Assembly: GCF_014204935.1 (NCBI RefSeq) | Contig: NZ_JACHMJ010000001.1 | Location: forward strand, 2,294,001-2,358,000 | Origin: Conyzicola lurida | GTDB lineage: Bacteria > Actinomycetota > Actinomycetes > Actinomycetales > Microbacteriaceae | Length of the DNA stretch: 64,000 nt | Direction of reading: 5' to 3' | Part shown: positions 35,411 through 45,900 of the stretch, in pieces | Layout: every line of letters begins with the position of its first letter | Position numbering within the stretch: the stretch's first letter is position 1 | Program-made: the position numbers and the translations under genes | Notes under the pieces: generated by a model | Told to the model about the DNA's origin: nothing | What the model saw: only the letters and a program-made list of their open reading frames with translations | Database searches by the model: none

Positions 35411-35436
35411 TATTTGGCGGGCTTTTATTTGGCGGG
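35411..35436. repeat. 15-bp-period duplication at the leuD 3' end
   Basis: TATTTGGCGGG occurs at 35411-35421 and 35426-35436. On the minus strand this duplicates the codons Pro-Ala-Lys-stop, so the leuD terminus is followed in frame by a second copy of the same ending. Downstream (minus) a short CGCGC/GCGCG stem precedes TTATT, a weak terminator candidate. Confidence 0.5.
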
Positions 35437-36036
35437 GAGGGTCAGTGGTCGCCAGCTTTCGCGGCGAGCTTCGAACTCCGTTATGCGCGCTTCGTCGCGC
35501 AACGTCAACCCAATGTCATCCAGGCCTTCGAGCAAGCGCCACCGAGTATAGTCATCGATCTCGAAAGCGACGGTCAGGTCCGCGATGCGGATCTCACGCG
35601 CCACGAGATCGACGGCAATCTCGATTCCGGGCTGGGCGTCGATGAGCGCCCAGATCTTTTCCACGTCCGGCTCGCCCACCTGGGCCGCGAGCAGCCCCTG
35701 CTTGCCGGAGTTGCCGCGGAAGATGTCTCCGAAGCGGGAGCTGATGACGGCCTGGAACCCGTAGTCGCGCAGCGCCCAGACGGCGTGCTCGCGGCTGGAT
35801 CCGGTGCCGAAGTCGGGGCCGGCGATGAGCACGCGGGCTCCGGTGACGGGTTCCGCCGCGAACGGCGGTGTGTTCAGGACGAACTCGGGGTCTTGGCGCC
35901 ATCCATAGAACAGGGCGTCGTCGAAGCCCGTCTTGGTGACGCGCTTGAGGAAGACGGCCGGGATGATCTGGTCGGTGTCGATGTTCGACCGCTTGATCGG
36001 CACGGCGATGCCGGTGACGGTGGTGATCTTGTCCAT
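35425..36036 (-). CDS. leuD: 3-isopropylmalate dehydratase small subunit
   Basis: 203 residues. Swivelling domain of isopropylmalate isomerase. [15 protein letters not shown] (19-33), [17 protein letters not shown] (73-89) and [12 protein letters not shown] are diagnostic. ATG 36036 overlaps the leuC stop by one base (TAATG), so the subunits are translationally coupled. Confidence 0.96.
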   Translation of the reverse strand: MDKITTVTGIAVPIKRSNIDTDQIIPAVFLKRVTKTGFDDALFYGWRQDPEFVLNTPPFAAEPVTGARVLIAGPDFGTGSSREHAVWALRDYGFQAVISSRFGDIFRGNSGKQGLLAAQVGEPDVEKIWALIDAQPGIEIAVDLVAREIRIADLTVAFEIDDYTRWRLLEGLDDIGLTLRDEARITEFEARRESWRPLTLPAK

Positions 36037-37520
36037 TACGCCGTGACCTCCGTGCTCGTCGCTTCGACGGGCTCGGCGACCGTCTCGTCGTTCTCCAGAT
36101 CCCAGGGCGACGACAGCGTGCCGCGCACCGCGGTGGCGGCGGCGACGAGCGGCGACACGAGGTGTGTGCGGCCGCCCTTGCCCTGGCGTCCCTCGAAGTT
36201 GCGGTTCGAGGTGGAGGCGCAGCGTTCGCCGGGGGCGAGCTGGTCGGGGTTCATTCCGAGACACATCGAGCAGCCGGCGAAACGCCACTCGGCGCCGAAC
36301 TCCTTGACGATCTGGTCGATGCCCTCGGCCTCGGCCTCGATGCGCACGCGGGCGCTGCCCGGCACGACCATGACGCGAACGCCGTCGGCCTTCTTTTTGC
36401 CCTTGATGATCGAGGCGAAGGCGCGCAGGTCTTCGATGCGGCTGTTGGTGCAGGAACCCATGAACACCGCATCGACCTTGATGTCTTTCATGGGGGTGCC
36501 GGCGGCGATGTCCATGTACTCGAGCGCGCGCTCGGCGGCCGAACGCTCGTTCGGGTCGTCGATGTCGAGCGGGTTCGGTACCGGCTCGCTCAGCGACACG
36601 CCCTGCCCCGGGTTGGTGCCCCAGGTGACGAACGGCTCGAGGGTGTCGGCGTCGAGGAAGACCTCGGCGTCGAACACGGCGTCGTCGTCGGTCGCCAGGG
36701 TGTCCCAGTAGGCGACGGCGTCGTCCCAGTCCTGGCCGGTCGGGGCGTGCGGGCGGCCGAACAGGTAGTCGTACGTGGTCTGGTCGGGCGCGACCATTCC
36801 GGCGCGGGCGCCGGCCTCGATCGACATGTTGCAGATCGTCATGCGCCCCTCCATGGAGAGGGCGCGGATGGCGCTGCCGCGGAATTCGAGCACGTAGCCC
36901 TGTCCGCCGCCGGTGCCGATCTGCGCGATCACCGCGAGGATGATGTCTTTCGCGGTCACGCCGGGACGCAGGGTGCCCTCGACCGTGATGGCCATCGTCT
37001 TGAATGCCTTGAGCGGCAGCGTCTGCGTGGCGAGCACGTGCTCGACCTCGCTCGTGCCGATGCCGAACGCCATCGCGCCGAAGGCTCCGTGGGTCGAGGT
37101 GTGCGAGTCGCCGCAGACCACGGTGATGCCGGGCATGGTCAGACCGAGCTGCGGGCCGACGACGTGCACGATGCCCTGCTCGATGTCGCCGAGCGAGTGC
37201 AGGCGCACACCGAACTCCGCGGCGTTGTTGCGCAGGGTCTGGATCTGGGTGCGGCTCGTCAGGTCGGCGATCGGCTTGTCGATGGCGAGCGTCGGGGTGT
37301 TGTGGTCCTCGGTGGCGATCGTCAGGTCGAGACGCCGTACCGGGCGGCCGGCCTGGCGCAGTCCGTCGAAGGCCTGCGGGCTGGTGACCTCGTGCACGAG
37401 GTGCAGGTCGATGTAGATGAGGTCGGGGGTGCCGTCCTCGCCCTTGACGACCAGGTGGTCGTCCCAGACCTTTTCGGCCAGCGTTCGAGGCCGCACGGCC
37501 TCGGGAGTTTGTGTTGTCAT
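36036..37520 (-). CDS. leuC: 3-isopropylmalate dehydratase large subunit
   Basis: 494 residues. Binds the 4Fe-4S cluster through Cys in GSCTNSR (near 355) and in GCSMCLGMN (near 417 and 420). [16 protein letters not shown] and [13 protein letters not shown] are further signatures. The last 20 or so residues ([14 protein letters not shown]) lie beyond the conserved domain and are partly encoded by a copy of the dispersed repeat at 36062-36076. A leucine-rich leader peptide and hairpin precede the gene. ATG 37520, with AGGACCG upstream. Confidence 0.96.
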   Translation of the reverse strand: MTTQTPEAVRPRTLAEKVWDDHLVVKGEDGTPDLIYIDLHLVHEVTSPQAFDGLRQAGRPVRRLDLTIATEDHNTPTLAIDKPIADLTSRTQIQTLRNNAAEFGVRLHSLGDIEQGIVHVVGPQLGLTMPGITVVCGDSHTSTHGAFGAMAFGIGTSEVEHVLATQTLPLKAFKTMAITVEGTLRPGVTAKDIILAVIAQIGTGGGQGYVLEFRGSAIRALSMEGRMTICNMSIEAGARAGMVAPDQTTYDYLFGRPHAPTGQDWDDAVAYWDTLATDDDAVFDAEVFLDADTLEPFVTWGTNPGQGVSLSEPVPNPLDIDDPNERSAAERALEYMDIAAGTPMKDIKVDAVFMGSCTNSRIEDLRAFASIIKGKKKADGVRVMVVPGSARVRIEAEAEGIDQIVKEFGAEWRFAGCSMCLGMNPDQLAPGERCASTSNRNFEGRQGKGGRTHLVSPLVAAATAVRGTLSSPWDLENDETVAEPVEATSTEVTA

Positions 37521-37566
37521 TTGAGCGGTCCTTCAGGTTTTCGAGTGATCAGCCAACGAAAGAACT

Positions 37567-37605
37567 CCGCGACGAGGAGGGCCGTAAGACTAGGCCTCGT
37601 CGCGG
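37567..37605 (-). promoter_or_regulatory. Attenuator-like hairpin in the leuC leader
   Basis: Perfect 11-bp inverted repeat: CCGCGACGAGG (37567-37577) with CCTCGTCGCGG (37595-37605), 17-base loop. On the minus strand the first arm overlaps the last codons of the leader peptide and its TAG lies in the loop; the second arm is followed by AGTTCTTTCGTT, moderately U-rich. A ribosome stalled on the Leu codons would sit about 10 bases upstream of the stem, the arrangement expected for leucine attenuation. Inferred, not tested. Confidence 0.65.
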
Positions 37606-37637
37606 CAACGAAGGAGAACGAGCCGCTCGAAATGCAT
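37590..37637 (-). CDS. leuCD leader peptide (MHFERLVLLRCRDEA)
   Basis: Fifteen codons, ATG 37637 to TAG 37590. The peptide MHFERLVLLRCRDEA has three Leu and one Val in a four-residue run (codons 6-9). TACTCT lies exactly 6 bases upstream of the ATG, the leaderless spacing used by other genes here, so the peptide would be the first thing translated from the transcript. The reading frame ends inside the hairpin that precedes leuC (47 bases between hairpin end and leuC ATG). Too short to be found by ORF length. Confidence 0.65.
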   Translation of the reverse strand: MHFERLVLLRCRDEA

Positions 37638-37643
37638 TCCCCG

Positions 37644-37649
37644 AGAGTA
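37644..37649 (-). promoter_or_regulatory. -10 box of the leu leader transcript (TACTCT)
   Basis: Minus strand, TACTCT from 37649 to 37644, then 6 bases to the leader-peptide ATG. No good -35 is visible 17 bases upstream. Confidence 0.5.
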
Positions 37650-37712
37650 CCACCCGATCGGGGCCGCCGCCGGTAGGCGACGTGCCGCGACATCGCGCCG
37701 CGGAGCGTGCTA

Positions 37713-38318
37713 TTACCTCTCGAGGCGGAGCACGTAGTCGCCGAGTTCGACGGCTGCGCCATCCCGGATCTGCACTCTTTCGCCGGGGACGACCTCGACG
37801 GGCGCGCCCTCGGTGACGACGTACACGCCGTTCGTGGAGTCGAGGTCGCTCACCCAGACCGCGTCGTCGTCGAGCTCGAGCAGCGCGTGCGTCTTCGACA
37901 CCGAGCGGGTCTCGTCGGCGAGTGCGACGAGCCCGGCGTCGGGCCAGCGGTCGGATGCCGCGGGGTTGCGTCCCAGGAGCAGGGTACCGGTGACCGGGAT
38001 CGCGTCGCCGGTCGGGGGTACCAGTCGCCAGGGCTGTGGCAACGTGACCGGGTTGGTCTCGGCGGCGGACGCTTCGACGGGCTCAGCGACCGGCTCGGGG
38101 ACCGGCTCGACGGCCGGCAGCACCGGCGCCGCCCCGATCACCGTCGGCACGAAGACCACGTCGTCGAGCGGGCGCTCCACGGGCGCCGTGACCGTCACCG
38201 GTTCCACGGTGATGCCCGGCGGCAGGTCGATGAACCCGGCCTCCTCCTCGTCGAGAGGCGAGGGCACCGGCGCCGCGGGGATCCCGGGCGGCGGCATCGC
38301 GATGAAGTCGTCGCTCAC
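37713..38318 (-). CDS. FHA-domain protein, end of PFNA-like operon
   Basis: 201 residues. N-terminal proline/acid-rich linker (1-95), including PEPVAEPVEASAAE encoded by a dispersed-repeat copy at 38072-38086, then a C-terminal FHA domain: LLLGRNPAASD, VSKTHALLELDDD, DLDSTNGVYVV. FHA domains bind phospho-threonine. GTG 38318 overlaps the transglutaminase-like gene stop as GTGA. Likely reads the phosphorylation state set by the kinase and phosphatase at 49-53 kb. Confidence 0.88.
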   Translation of the reverse strand: MSDDFIAMPPPGIPAAPVPSPLDEEEAGFIDLPPGITVEPVTVTAPVERPLDDVVFVPTVIGAAPVLPAVEPVPEPVAEPVEASAAETNPVTLPQPWRLVPPTGDAIPVTGTLLLGRNPAASDRWPDAGLVALADETRSVSKTHALLELDDDAVWVSDLDSTNGVYVVTEGAPVEVVPGERVQIRDGAAVELGDYVLRLER

Positions 38319-40639
38319 GTCGACCGCTTCCGTCGGCGGATGCGGTACCGGCTCGCGATGCGGCGCAGGCGCGTGGCCGAGCCGCGGGCGACCGCGACGG
38401 CGGCGAGGGCCTCGTTCCAGACCAGGTCGGTGCGTTCCGGCTCGACCTCGGCGCCGCCGAAGACCGCTTCGTCGGTCTGCGCGGCGAGCGCCGTGAGCCC
38501 GGTCGGCTGTCCGGCGGGCAGCTGCGCCTCGAGGCCGCGCGCCACCACGAGCCGGGTGCCGCGGCCGCCCACCGCGTAGCCGAGTTCGGCGTAGCGGTCG
38601 ACGAGCTCTTCCCAGGCCCCGGCCACGCGGTCGTGGACCGCGCCGTCGGTGCGGCGCTTGCGGGCTCGCCGTCCCTTGATCAGCGCGACGACGAGCAGAG
38701 GGATGAAGATGATCAGCGCCGGGATGAGCACGCTGTAGCCGACGACCCACACCCAGCCCGGGATCACGAACGCGTCGCCGTTGTCGTCCTCGTCGGTCTC
38801 GTCGAGTTCGACCGGCGTCAGCAGGTCGTCTTCCTCGTTGTCGGCACGCGGCGGCTGGCGCACCTGCGGCTGTGGTTCGCTCTGCGGCTTGGGGACCTGC
38901 GCCTGCGGGATGTCGGTCTCCTCGGGCGTCGGGTTGAACGCCACCCAGCCGACGTCGTCGAACGCGACCTCGACCCAGGCGGTGACGTCGTCGCCGGTGA
39001 CCGTGACAGCCCCGCCGTCTTCCGGGATTTCGGGAGCGAAGCCCATCACGACGCGGGCCGGGTAGCCGAAGCTGCGCGCCATCAGCGCGAACGCCGACGC
39101 GTACTGCTCTTGGTCGCCGATGAGCTGCACGCGCGTGAGCAGCTCGGTGACGCGGTCGGCACCGTGCCCGGCGCGTGACGGCTGCGAGTCGGACTCCCGG
39201 CCGTGGCTGAGGAATCCGTTCTCGGTGAGCGCCAGCTGGATCGCCTGCAGCTGGGCCATCGGGGTGGCCGCGTCGGCCGCGAACTCCTGGGCCTTGGACG
39301 TCACGATGTCGGGCGACCCGGTCACGGGCGGCAGCTCGACCGCGGCGACGCTGGTCTCGTCCAGGTCGGCCGGCGTGAGCACCTTCTGTTCCACGGCGTC
39401 GAGCTCGTACGAGTCGCCCGCGCTCAGCCCCGTGGTCAGCACGGCGGTGCCCGTCGAGCGGTTGTAGCGCACGCTGTCCGCTTCCGACACGGCGTCGCCG
39501 CCGGTGAACGCGAGGTCCGTCAGGTAACCGACGCTCGGCACCCACACGTCGTCGTAGGCGCCGATCGTGATGGTGACGTTGTCGCGTTCCTCGGGGGTGA
39601 TGAAGGTCTGCGCCGGGATCCGGCGGCCGACGAGCGCGAAGGAGCCCGACCCGTCGGTGGCGGTCTCGGGGCCGGTGACGGTCCACAGTTTGCCGGTGAA
39701 CGAGTCGAGCGTGGCGAGGCGGACGACATCGCCGGGCTTGAGCCCGCTGACGGTGAAGAGCTCGTCGTCGGTGACCTGTTTCGTGTAGTGCCGGAACCCG
39801 CTCAGCGGACTCGGGTACTGCAGCGGGTCGAACGGTGGCTCGATCTCCTCGCGCAGCACGAAGCGCTCGTCGTTGGCCGGCGCGAACCAGAAGCCCGCTC
39901 CCCCGCCGACGACCACGGCGCCCGCGACGATGGCCGCGGTGCCGGCCAGCTTGCGGTTGCGCAGGCGCTGCGCACCGCCCTGCGCGACCGAGGCCACGGT
40001 GGGGCGGCGCCAGCCCAGCCAGACGAGCGCGAGGATCGCGAAGACGACCCCGCGCAGCCCGGCCTGATACGGCTGGTCGGTGCCGATCAGGATGCTCGCG
40101 AGGTAGAGCGCGACCGGCCCGACGAGCGCGATGCCGAAGCGCCACGCGGTGCGGGGGCGGCCGGCGATCCAGCGGGTGGCGAGCGTGGTCGAGACCAGTG
40201 CGACGAGCCAGGTGGCGAGGTACGGCACGACGGCGATGTACTGCGGGGCGCCGATGGGCGTGCGCAGCGTGACGATGTCGGTCCAGCCGAAGACGCTGCC
40301 GACGGCGATGCTGGCGAGCGACTGCAGGGTCGGCAGCACACCGAAGACCGCCTGGCCCTGCACGGCGAAGGCCGAGCCGAAGACGAAGTAGGCGACGACG
40401 GCGACGAGCACGGTGACGAGTGCGCCGAGCCGGAACATCGACGAGAGGATGCCGGTGGCGGCACCCAGCACGAGGCCGCCGACCCCCGCGAGCAGGAACG
40501 AGTAGCCGCCGAACGACGGTTCGAAACCGACGACGCCGAGCGCGACCAGCACGAGCAGCACCGCAATGTCGGCCCAGGTGCGCGGCGTCGGGCGGCGGAT
40601 ACCGGTGCCGGCGGGTGCGGCCGACGTGGTGGCGCTCAC
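38315..40639 (-). CDS. Transglutaminase-fold membrane protein lacking catalytic residues (pseudoenzyme)
   Basis: 774 residues with TgpA topology: six or so membrane segments (20-260), an extracytoplasmic transglutaminase-like domain, a DNEEDD-rich acidic linker, a membrane segment near 650 and a cytoplasmic tail. Aligned on the shared MAR-x-x-G-x-PAR core, the catalytic Cys of the paralogue at 8057-10396 is replaced by Gln in GDQEQYASAF, and the catalytic His by Thr in DDVTAWVEVAF. I see no cysteine anywhere in the translation. It keeps the fold signature GYPARVVMGF and VGWVAFNPTP. GTG 40639 overlaps DUF58 stop as GTGA. It may be a structural or binding partner rather than an enzyme. Confidence 0.88.
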   Translation of the reverse strand: MSATTSAAPAGTGIRRPTPRTWADIAVLLVLVALGVVGFEPSFGGYSFLLAGVGGLVLGAATGILSSMFRLGALVTVLVAVVAYFVFGSAFAVQGQAVFGVLPTLQSLASIAVGSVFGWTDIVTLRTPIGAPQYIAVVPYLATWLVALVSTTLATRWIAGRPRTAWRFGIALVGPVALYLASILIGTDQPYQAGLRGVVFAILALVWLGWRRPTVASVAQGGAQRLRNRKLAGTAAIVAGAVVVGGGAGFWFAPANDERFVLREEIEPPFDPLQYPSPLSGFRHYTKQVTDDELFTVSGLKPGDVVRLATLDSFTGKLWTVTGPETATDGSGSFALVGRRIPAQTFITPEERDNVTITIGAYDDVWVPSVGYLTDLAFTGGDAVSEADSVRYNRSTGTAVLTTGLSAGDSYELDAVEQKVLTPADLDETSVAAVELPPVTGSPDIVTSKAQEFAADAATPMAQLQAIQLALTENGFLSHGRESDSQPSRAGHGADRVTELLTRVQLIGDQEQYASAFALMARSFGYPARVVMGFAPEIPEDGGAVTVTGDDVTAWVEVAFDDVGWVAFNPTPEETDIPQAQVPKPQSEPQPQVRQPPRADNEEDDLLTPVELDETDEDDNGDAFVIPGWVWVVGYSVLIPALIIFIPLLVVALIKGRRARKRRTDGAVHDRVAGAWEELVDRYAELGYAVGGRGTRLVVARGLEAQLPAGQPTGLTALAAQTDEAVFGGAEVEPERTDLVWNEALAAVAVARGSATRLRRIASRYRIRRRKRST

Positions 40640-41967
40640 GAGCTCACCCCGCGCACGAGTCGGTTGAGGTCGTCGAGGTCGCCGATCGTGATGACGGTGA
40701 GCCCGGCGACGGAGGATATCCTCGGCTGCGCGCCGAGTTCGACATGGAAGGCGACCTGGCTGGTGTCCTGGCCGAAGAGCGTCTCGACGCTGCGGTACTC
40801 GAGGGTGGTCATTTTCGAGCCGCCGATCATCATCACGACGCTCGGGGCCGGCAGGCGCTTGGTCAGCTCGCGGGCGAACTCGCGCACGGTCGGGTAGACC
40901 TTGCCGACGGGTTCGACCCGCGACGACGAGTCGAGCATCGAGGTCACCGACTGGGTGCGCCAGACGCCGCGCTCGCTGACGATGTTCATCTGCACGCCGT
41001 CGCGGATCACCTGGGCGGCGATCGACGCGGTCACCGAGATGGCCAGCTCGAACTCCTCCTCGGAGGCGTAGAGGTCTTCACGCGAGGTGTGGATCATCGT
41101 GAGCTGCGAGCGGCGCGTCTCGTTGAACTGGCGCACCATGAGCTGGCCGATGCGCGCGGACGTGCGCCAGTGCACGTAGCGCCTGTCGTCGCCCGGCACG
41201 TACGGGCGCAGCGCGTGGAACGCGATGTCGTTGTTGGTGATGGTCTTCGAGACCTGGCCCTCGAGGTCTCGCACGAGGCCCGCGGCCGTGGGCAGCAGCC
41301 GCACGGTGCGCGGGTGCACGAACAGGTCGACCGCGTCGGCCCACTTCAGCGAGCGGCGCAGGATGCCCAGCTGGTCGCCACGCACCGATTCGGCGGGCCC
41401 GGCGACGATCACGGCGCGCTTGTTGGTGGGCACGGCGAAGAGTTCCTCGTGCTCGTCCTTCGGCTTCATCGCCGGCAGCTGGAACTCGGCGATGCCCTTG
41501 CCGACCGGCAGTTCCATGCGCGTGCCCGACAGCGGCCGCGCGCCGACGTTGGTGACGAGCATGCGGCCCATCGCCCGGTCGCCGACGACGACGCGGCGCG
41601 GGTTGAGCTCGACGAAGACCCCGTACGACGCGCGCCCGAACAGGAACGCGGCACTGAGCACGACCGCCGCAAGGAGCACGGTGCCGAGATAGGTGAACTC
41701 CTGCCAACCGAACACGGCGCTCAGCACGAGCGAGACGACGGCGAACAGCAGCACGAGCCAGCCGGTGGGGGTGACGACGCCGACCACGGGGGCGACACGG
41801 GTCCAGACCTTCGACCAGAGCTTGGCCGCTGGCGGCCGGATGACGCGGCCGGCAGCACCCGCGACCGAGCGGGCTCCGCGGCCCACGCCGGCGGCGCGCG
41901 CGGTCGCCGAAGCGCGCACGTTCGCCGCGGCGCGCGGGCGCTTCGTCTTCTCGGTCGTCGTCGTCAC
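40636..41967 (-). CDS. DUF58 domain-containing membrane protein (PFNA-like cluster)
   Basis: 443 residues. A basic N-terminus (TEKTKRPRAAANVRAS) of about 60 residues, two membrane segments (68-110), then DUF58 with FHALRPYVPGDDRRYVHWRT near 255-275. Compared with the paralogue at 10389-11675 it has a longer basic cytoplasmic head. GTG 41967 lies 4 bases after the MoxR stop; overlap GTGA with the transglutaminase-like gene. Confidence 0.88.
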   Translation of the reverse strand: MTTTTEKTKRPRAAANVRASATARAAGVGRGARSVAGAAGRVIRPPAAKLWSKVWTRVAPVVGVVTPTGWLVLLFAVVSLVLSAVFGWQEFTYLGTVLLAAVVLSAAFLFGRASYGVFVELNPRRVVVGDRAMGRMLVTNVGARPLSGTRMELPVGKGIAEFQLPAMKPKDEHEELFAVPTNKRAVIVAGPAESVRGDQLGILRRSLKWADAVDLFVHPRTVRLLPTAAGLVRDLEGQVSKTITNNDIAFHALRPYVPGDDRRYVHWRTSARIGQLMVRQFNETRRSQLTMIHTSREDLYASEEEFELAISVTASIAAQVIRDGVQMNIVSERGVWRTQSVTSMLDSSSRVEPVGKVYPTVREFARELTKRLPAPSVVMMIGGSKMTTLEYRSVETLFGQDTSQVAFHVELGAQPRISSVAGLTVITIGDLDDLNRLVRGVSS

Positions 41968-41971
41968 GGGG

Positions 41972-42940
41972 TTACGCGGCGCGGTACGCGGGCGGCTCGA
42001 TGTCGACGAGGATGCGGCTCACGACGTCCTCGGCCTTGACCCCGGCGAACTCGCTCTCGGGGTCGAGGATGATGCGGTGAGCGAGCACGTTGACGGCGAG
42101 GTCGCGCACGTCGTCGGGGGTCGCGTAGGTGCGGCCCTGCGTGAGCGCCCAGGTCTTGATCGCCCGGGCGAGCGCCATGGCGCCGCGCATGCTGACCCCG
42201 AGGATCACGTCGCGGTGCGCGCGCGTGGCCTCGACGATGTCGTTGAGGTAGTTCATGACCGACTCGTCGACGAAGACCTCGGAGGCGAGCGCCGACATCG
42301 CGACGATCGACTCGGGCTTGATGATCGGCGAGACGAGCGACGCGCGGGCGCGGGTGCCGGAGTCCATCAGCAGCGACACGGCGATCTTGCTGTCGGGATA
42401 GCCGAGAGTGGTCTTGATCAGGAACCGGTCGAGCTGCGCCTCCGGCAGCTTGTAGGTTCCGGCCTGCTCCACCGGGTTCTGCGTGGCGATCACGAGGAAC
42501 GGGGCGCCGACGGAGTGGCCCTCGCCGTCGATCGTCACGACGCCCTCCTCCATGACCTCGAGCAACGCGCTCTGGGTTTTCGGGCTGGCGCGGTTGATCT
42601 CGTCCGCAAGCACGATGGAGGCGAAAATCGGCCCCTTGTGGAACTCGAAGCGGCCCTTGCCCTGGTCGAAGATCTGCACGCCGGTGACGTCGGAGGGCAG
42701 CAGGTCGGGGGTGAACTGGATGCGCGACGTCGTGCCGTCGAGCGTGTTGGCGAGGGCCTTGGCGAGCACCGTCTTGCCCGTGCCGGGGTAGTCCTCGAGC
42801 AGCACGTGGCCGTCGGAGACGAGCGCGGTCAGCACGAGCCGGATCACGTGGTCCTTGCCCATGATCGCCTTGTCGACGTTGGCGACGAGCTTCTGGAACG
42901 CGTCGGCGAACCAGGTCGCCTGTTCCTGGGTTACTGGCAC
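41972..42940 (-). CDS. MoxR-family AAA+ ATPase (PFNA-like cluster)
   Basis: 322 residues. Walker A PGTGKT around 52-57, RIQFTPDLLPSDVTGVQ, Walker B SIVLADEINRASPKTQ, sensor ATQNPVEQAGTYKLPEAQLDRF. Start GTG 42940 is chosen because GGAGA lies 7 bases upstream; the longer TTG 42964 start would include that site and nearly abut the previous stop. Together with DUF58 it is expected to act as a chaperone-like complex, possibly on the giant surface protein encoded just upstream. Confidence 0.9.
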   Translation of the reverse strand: MPVTQEQATWFADAFQKLVANVDKAIMGKDHVIRLVLTALVSDGHVLLEDYPGTGKTVLAKALANTLDGTTSRIQFTPDLLPSDVTGVQIFDQGKGRFEFHKGPIFASIVLADEINRASPKTQSALLEVMEEGVVTIDGEGHSVGAPFLVIATQNPVEQAGTYKLPEAQLDRFLIKTTLGYPDSKIAVSLLMDSGTRARASLVSPIIKPESIVAMSALASEVFVDESVMNYLNDIVEATRAHRDVILGVSMRGAMALARAIKTWALTQGRTYATPDDVRDLAVNVLAHRIILDPESEFAGVKAEDVVSRILVDIEPPAYRAA

Positions 42941-42957
42941 TTGGGTGTCTCCATTTC

Positions 42958-45900
42958 TTACCAACTCGTCGTGTTGGAGGTGGTTCCGTTGATGACGACC
43001 TTCTTGCCGCCGCCACGGATGTTGTAGCAGCCGAGGTCGCCCGAGAAGTCGCCGTTCGAGTCGAAGCGCAGCAAGGTCACCTTGTCGGAGCGGTACTTGC
43101 TCGGGTAGAACTCGCTGCCCTCGTGGTAGCAGTTGCCCACGAACTGGGCGTTCGGCTCGAAGTTACGCGCCTCGACGTGGTAGTGCTGCGAGCCGGGATA
43201 GCCGTAGTTGACCGCGGGGCCGCCCTCGGAGACGGTGATCTCGGGCTCGGCGGGCGGCGGCGGAGGGGGCGGCGGCTGGGTCACGGTCGTGGTGCCCGAC
43301 GACACCCCCGGCCCGTCGCCGCTGGCGTTGCGCGCGTACACGGTGAGGGAGCGGTCGCCGCCGTTGTCGTCGACCTCGATGCTGGCCGAGAGACCGGTCG
43401 TCGTTCCGCTCTGCCCGCTGTTGGTGCTCCACACGTACTCGAGACCGTCCCCCGCGGCATCCGGGGTCGCATTCGCCGGCGCCGTCCAGTTCCAGGTGAG
43501 GGTCATCGGCCCCTCTCCCCCGGCGGGCGTCGAGACGCTCTGCGGCGCGGTCGGGATCGGCTGGGTGAACACCGTCAGCACGTTCGAGGTGCCGGACGGC
43601 CCGCGCTTGCCGCCGTCGTTGCGGGCGCTCACGGTGATGGTGAACTCGCCGGCATTCTCGGCGAACGTGGCCGAGGTTCCCGTGGTCGAGCCGCTCTTGC
43701 CCGAGTTCGTGGTCCAGTCGTAGGTCGTGGTGCCGCCGGTACCGCCGACGGCGGGCCAGGTCGCGGTGATGTTCGCCGTCGCCCACTTGTCACCGGTGGT
43801 GAGGCTCGGGGTGACCTGCGCGGGTGTGCCGTACGGGGTCACCTGGTCGCTGTTCTGCGACCATGCTCCGGGGCCGTGCTCGTTGACCGCCCGCGCGGAG
43901 AACGTGTAGGGCGTGCCGTTGACGAGACCGGAGATCGTGCAGGCGGCACCCGCGACGCAGGTCGTCGGGACGGCCGCTGCCGGGGTCGTACGTACCTCGT
44001 AGGAGGTGATCGGCTTGCCGTTGGCGGCGGGCGCGATGAAGCGGAACGTGGCCGACTGGTCGCCGCCGACCGCGCTGTTGCCGTCCCTCGTGGGTTTTGC
44101 CACGGGGTCGGGCACGTCGCTCACCACGAGCGTCATGGTGCCGTTGACGTACCTGTCTTTGTCTTCGGTGGCGTCGCGCACCGTGTAGACGACTTCGATG
44201 ACGCCGCTCTTCAGTGCCGGGTTCGGTTGCACGGTCACGGTGGAGGCGGTGTGCGAGATCGTCGCCGGTTCTCCGGTGTTCTGTACGACGGCGTCGACGA
44301 TCACGAGCGGTTCGTTCGTCGTCTGGTACGGGTTCGAGTCGTTCGAGAGAACGTTCGCCTTCACGGCACCGTCGCCGCGCTGGGTCTCGAGCACGTCGGT
44401 CACCGCGACCGCGAGCGGCTTCGACGAGCCGACGACGGTCACGTTGATCTGTCCGGGCACCTCGAAGCGGTCCCAGCGCAGGGTGACGTTGAGCGTGTAG
44501 GTGGAGCCCTTCTTCGCGTTGCGCGGCGTGCTCATGGTCAGCTGCGATCCGCTCAGGCTCGCCGAGAGGCCGGCTGTCGCGCCCACGAGGTCGGAGTAGG
44601 TGACCTCCTGCAGGATCTGCGGGTTCGGGTGGCCGGTCGACGCCCTCAGGTCGATGACCGTGGTCTCGCCCAGCTCGACCTGCGGGCTCGGCGTCGTGAA
44701 CTCGGGCGGCGTATCGCGGAACTCGGGGTCGCCGACGATGATGTTGAGCCGCAGGTTGGCCGAGATGCCCTTGGGATCCTCGGCCGAGTCGCCGTCGAAC
44801 ACGCGGAAGTTGATCGCCGCGGGGCCGCGGTAGTCCGGCGGCGGGGTGAAGCGCAGGGTGTCTTGGTCGACATAGCTGGGGTCGCCGTTGCCCTGCACCG
44901 CGCTCACGGTCGACGAGTCGGGGATCCAGGCGTCACGGCCGGAGGGGACCACGACGATGTCGGAGAGGTTCCACTCCTTCGTCTCGTTCATGTTGACGTA
45001 CTGGATCGGCAGGGCAGGGTCGATGATCGGCGGATCGTCGAAGCTCTCCTTGACCGCGGCGGGAACGAGGATGAACGCCATCGCGCTCAGGTCGTCGGCC
45101 TCGTTGGTGACGCGGTAGGCGATGGCCTGGCGTGTGGCGCCGGGCGTGACCTGCACTGTGCCGTTGGTTTCGAGCAGCGCGCCGGCGCCGGCGTTCGGTC
45201 CCTCGAGGGTGACGACGAGGTCTTCGGTCGCTCCGGCCGGGTTGAAGGCGAAGCCGTCGAACAGGTCCACCGTCAACGAGTCCTTGCCGGCGATCTCCTT
45301 CGGCGTGATCGGCAGGTCCTTCGCCGAGGGCGGCACGAGCGGGGCCTCGGCACTGACCTGGACGAGCACGTAGCTCATCGACTTGCCGCCGCGGTCGTTG
45401 GTGAGTTCGTAGCGCAGCGAGAACGACTGCTCCTCGTCGGGCGCGGTGACGACGAGGTACTGGCCGCTGACGACCTTCGCCTCGACGCCGTCCGGAACGT
45501 CGACGAGCGTCTTCGAGACCTTGAGCACCGCGCCCTGCGGGTCGGAGTCGTTCGCGGTGAGGTCGACCTGCGCGATGCGGCCGGGCCGGATCGACACGGC
45601 GTCGGGGACGGCGCTCGGGTCGCTGAGTTCGGGCGGTGGCGGGATGACGCCGATCTTGATTTCCGCCTCGCCCGTTCCGCCGAAGGAGTCGTACACCTGG
45701 TAGCTGAAGGTGTCCGTTCCCGTCGCCGCGTCCGACGCCTCGTAGACGAAGTAGTCGTTGCCCGACTCGATGATCGTGCCGAGTGCCGGGTTGGTCGGGA
45801 ACGTGTTCAGCTGCACCGAGTCGCCGTCGGGGTCGATGCCGTTGAGCGGCAGGTCGACGCGGATGTTGCCGCCCGTGAGCACGCGCGCGACGAGCGGCTG

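Noticed and set aside
37713-40145. 810-codon minus-strand frame running through the FHA gene and into the transglutaminase-like gene.
   Set aside because: Only the part from GTG 38318 encodes an FHA protein; upstream is the wrong frame of the neighbour.
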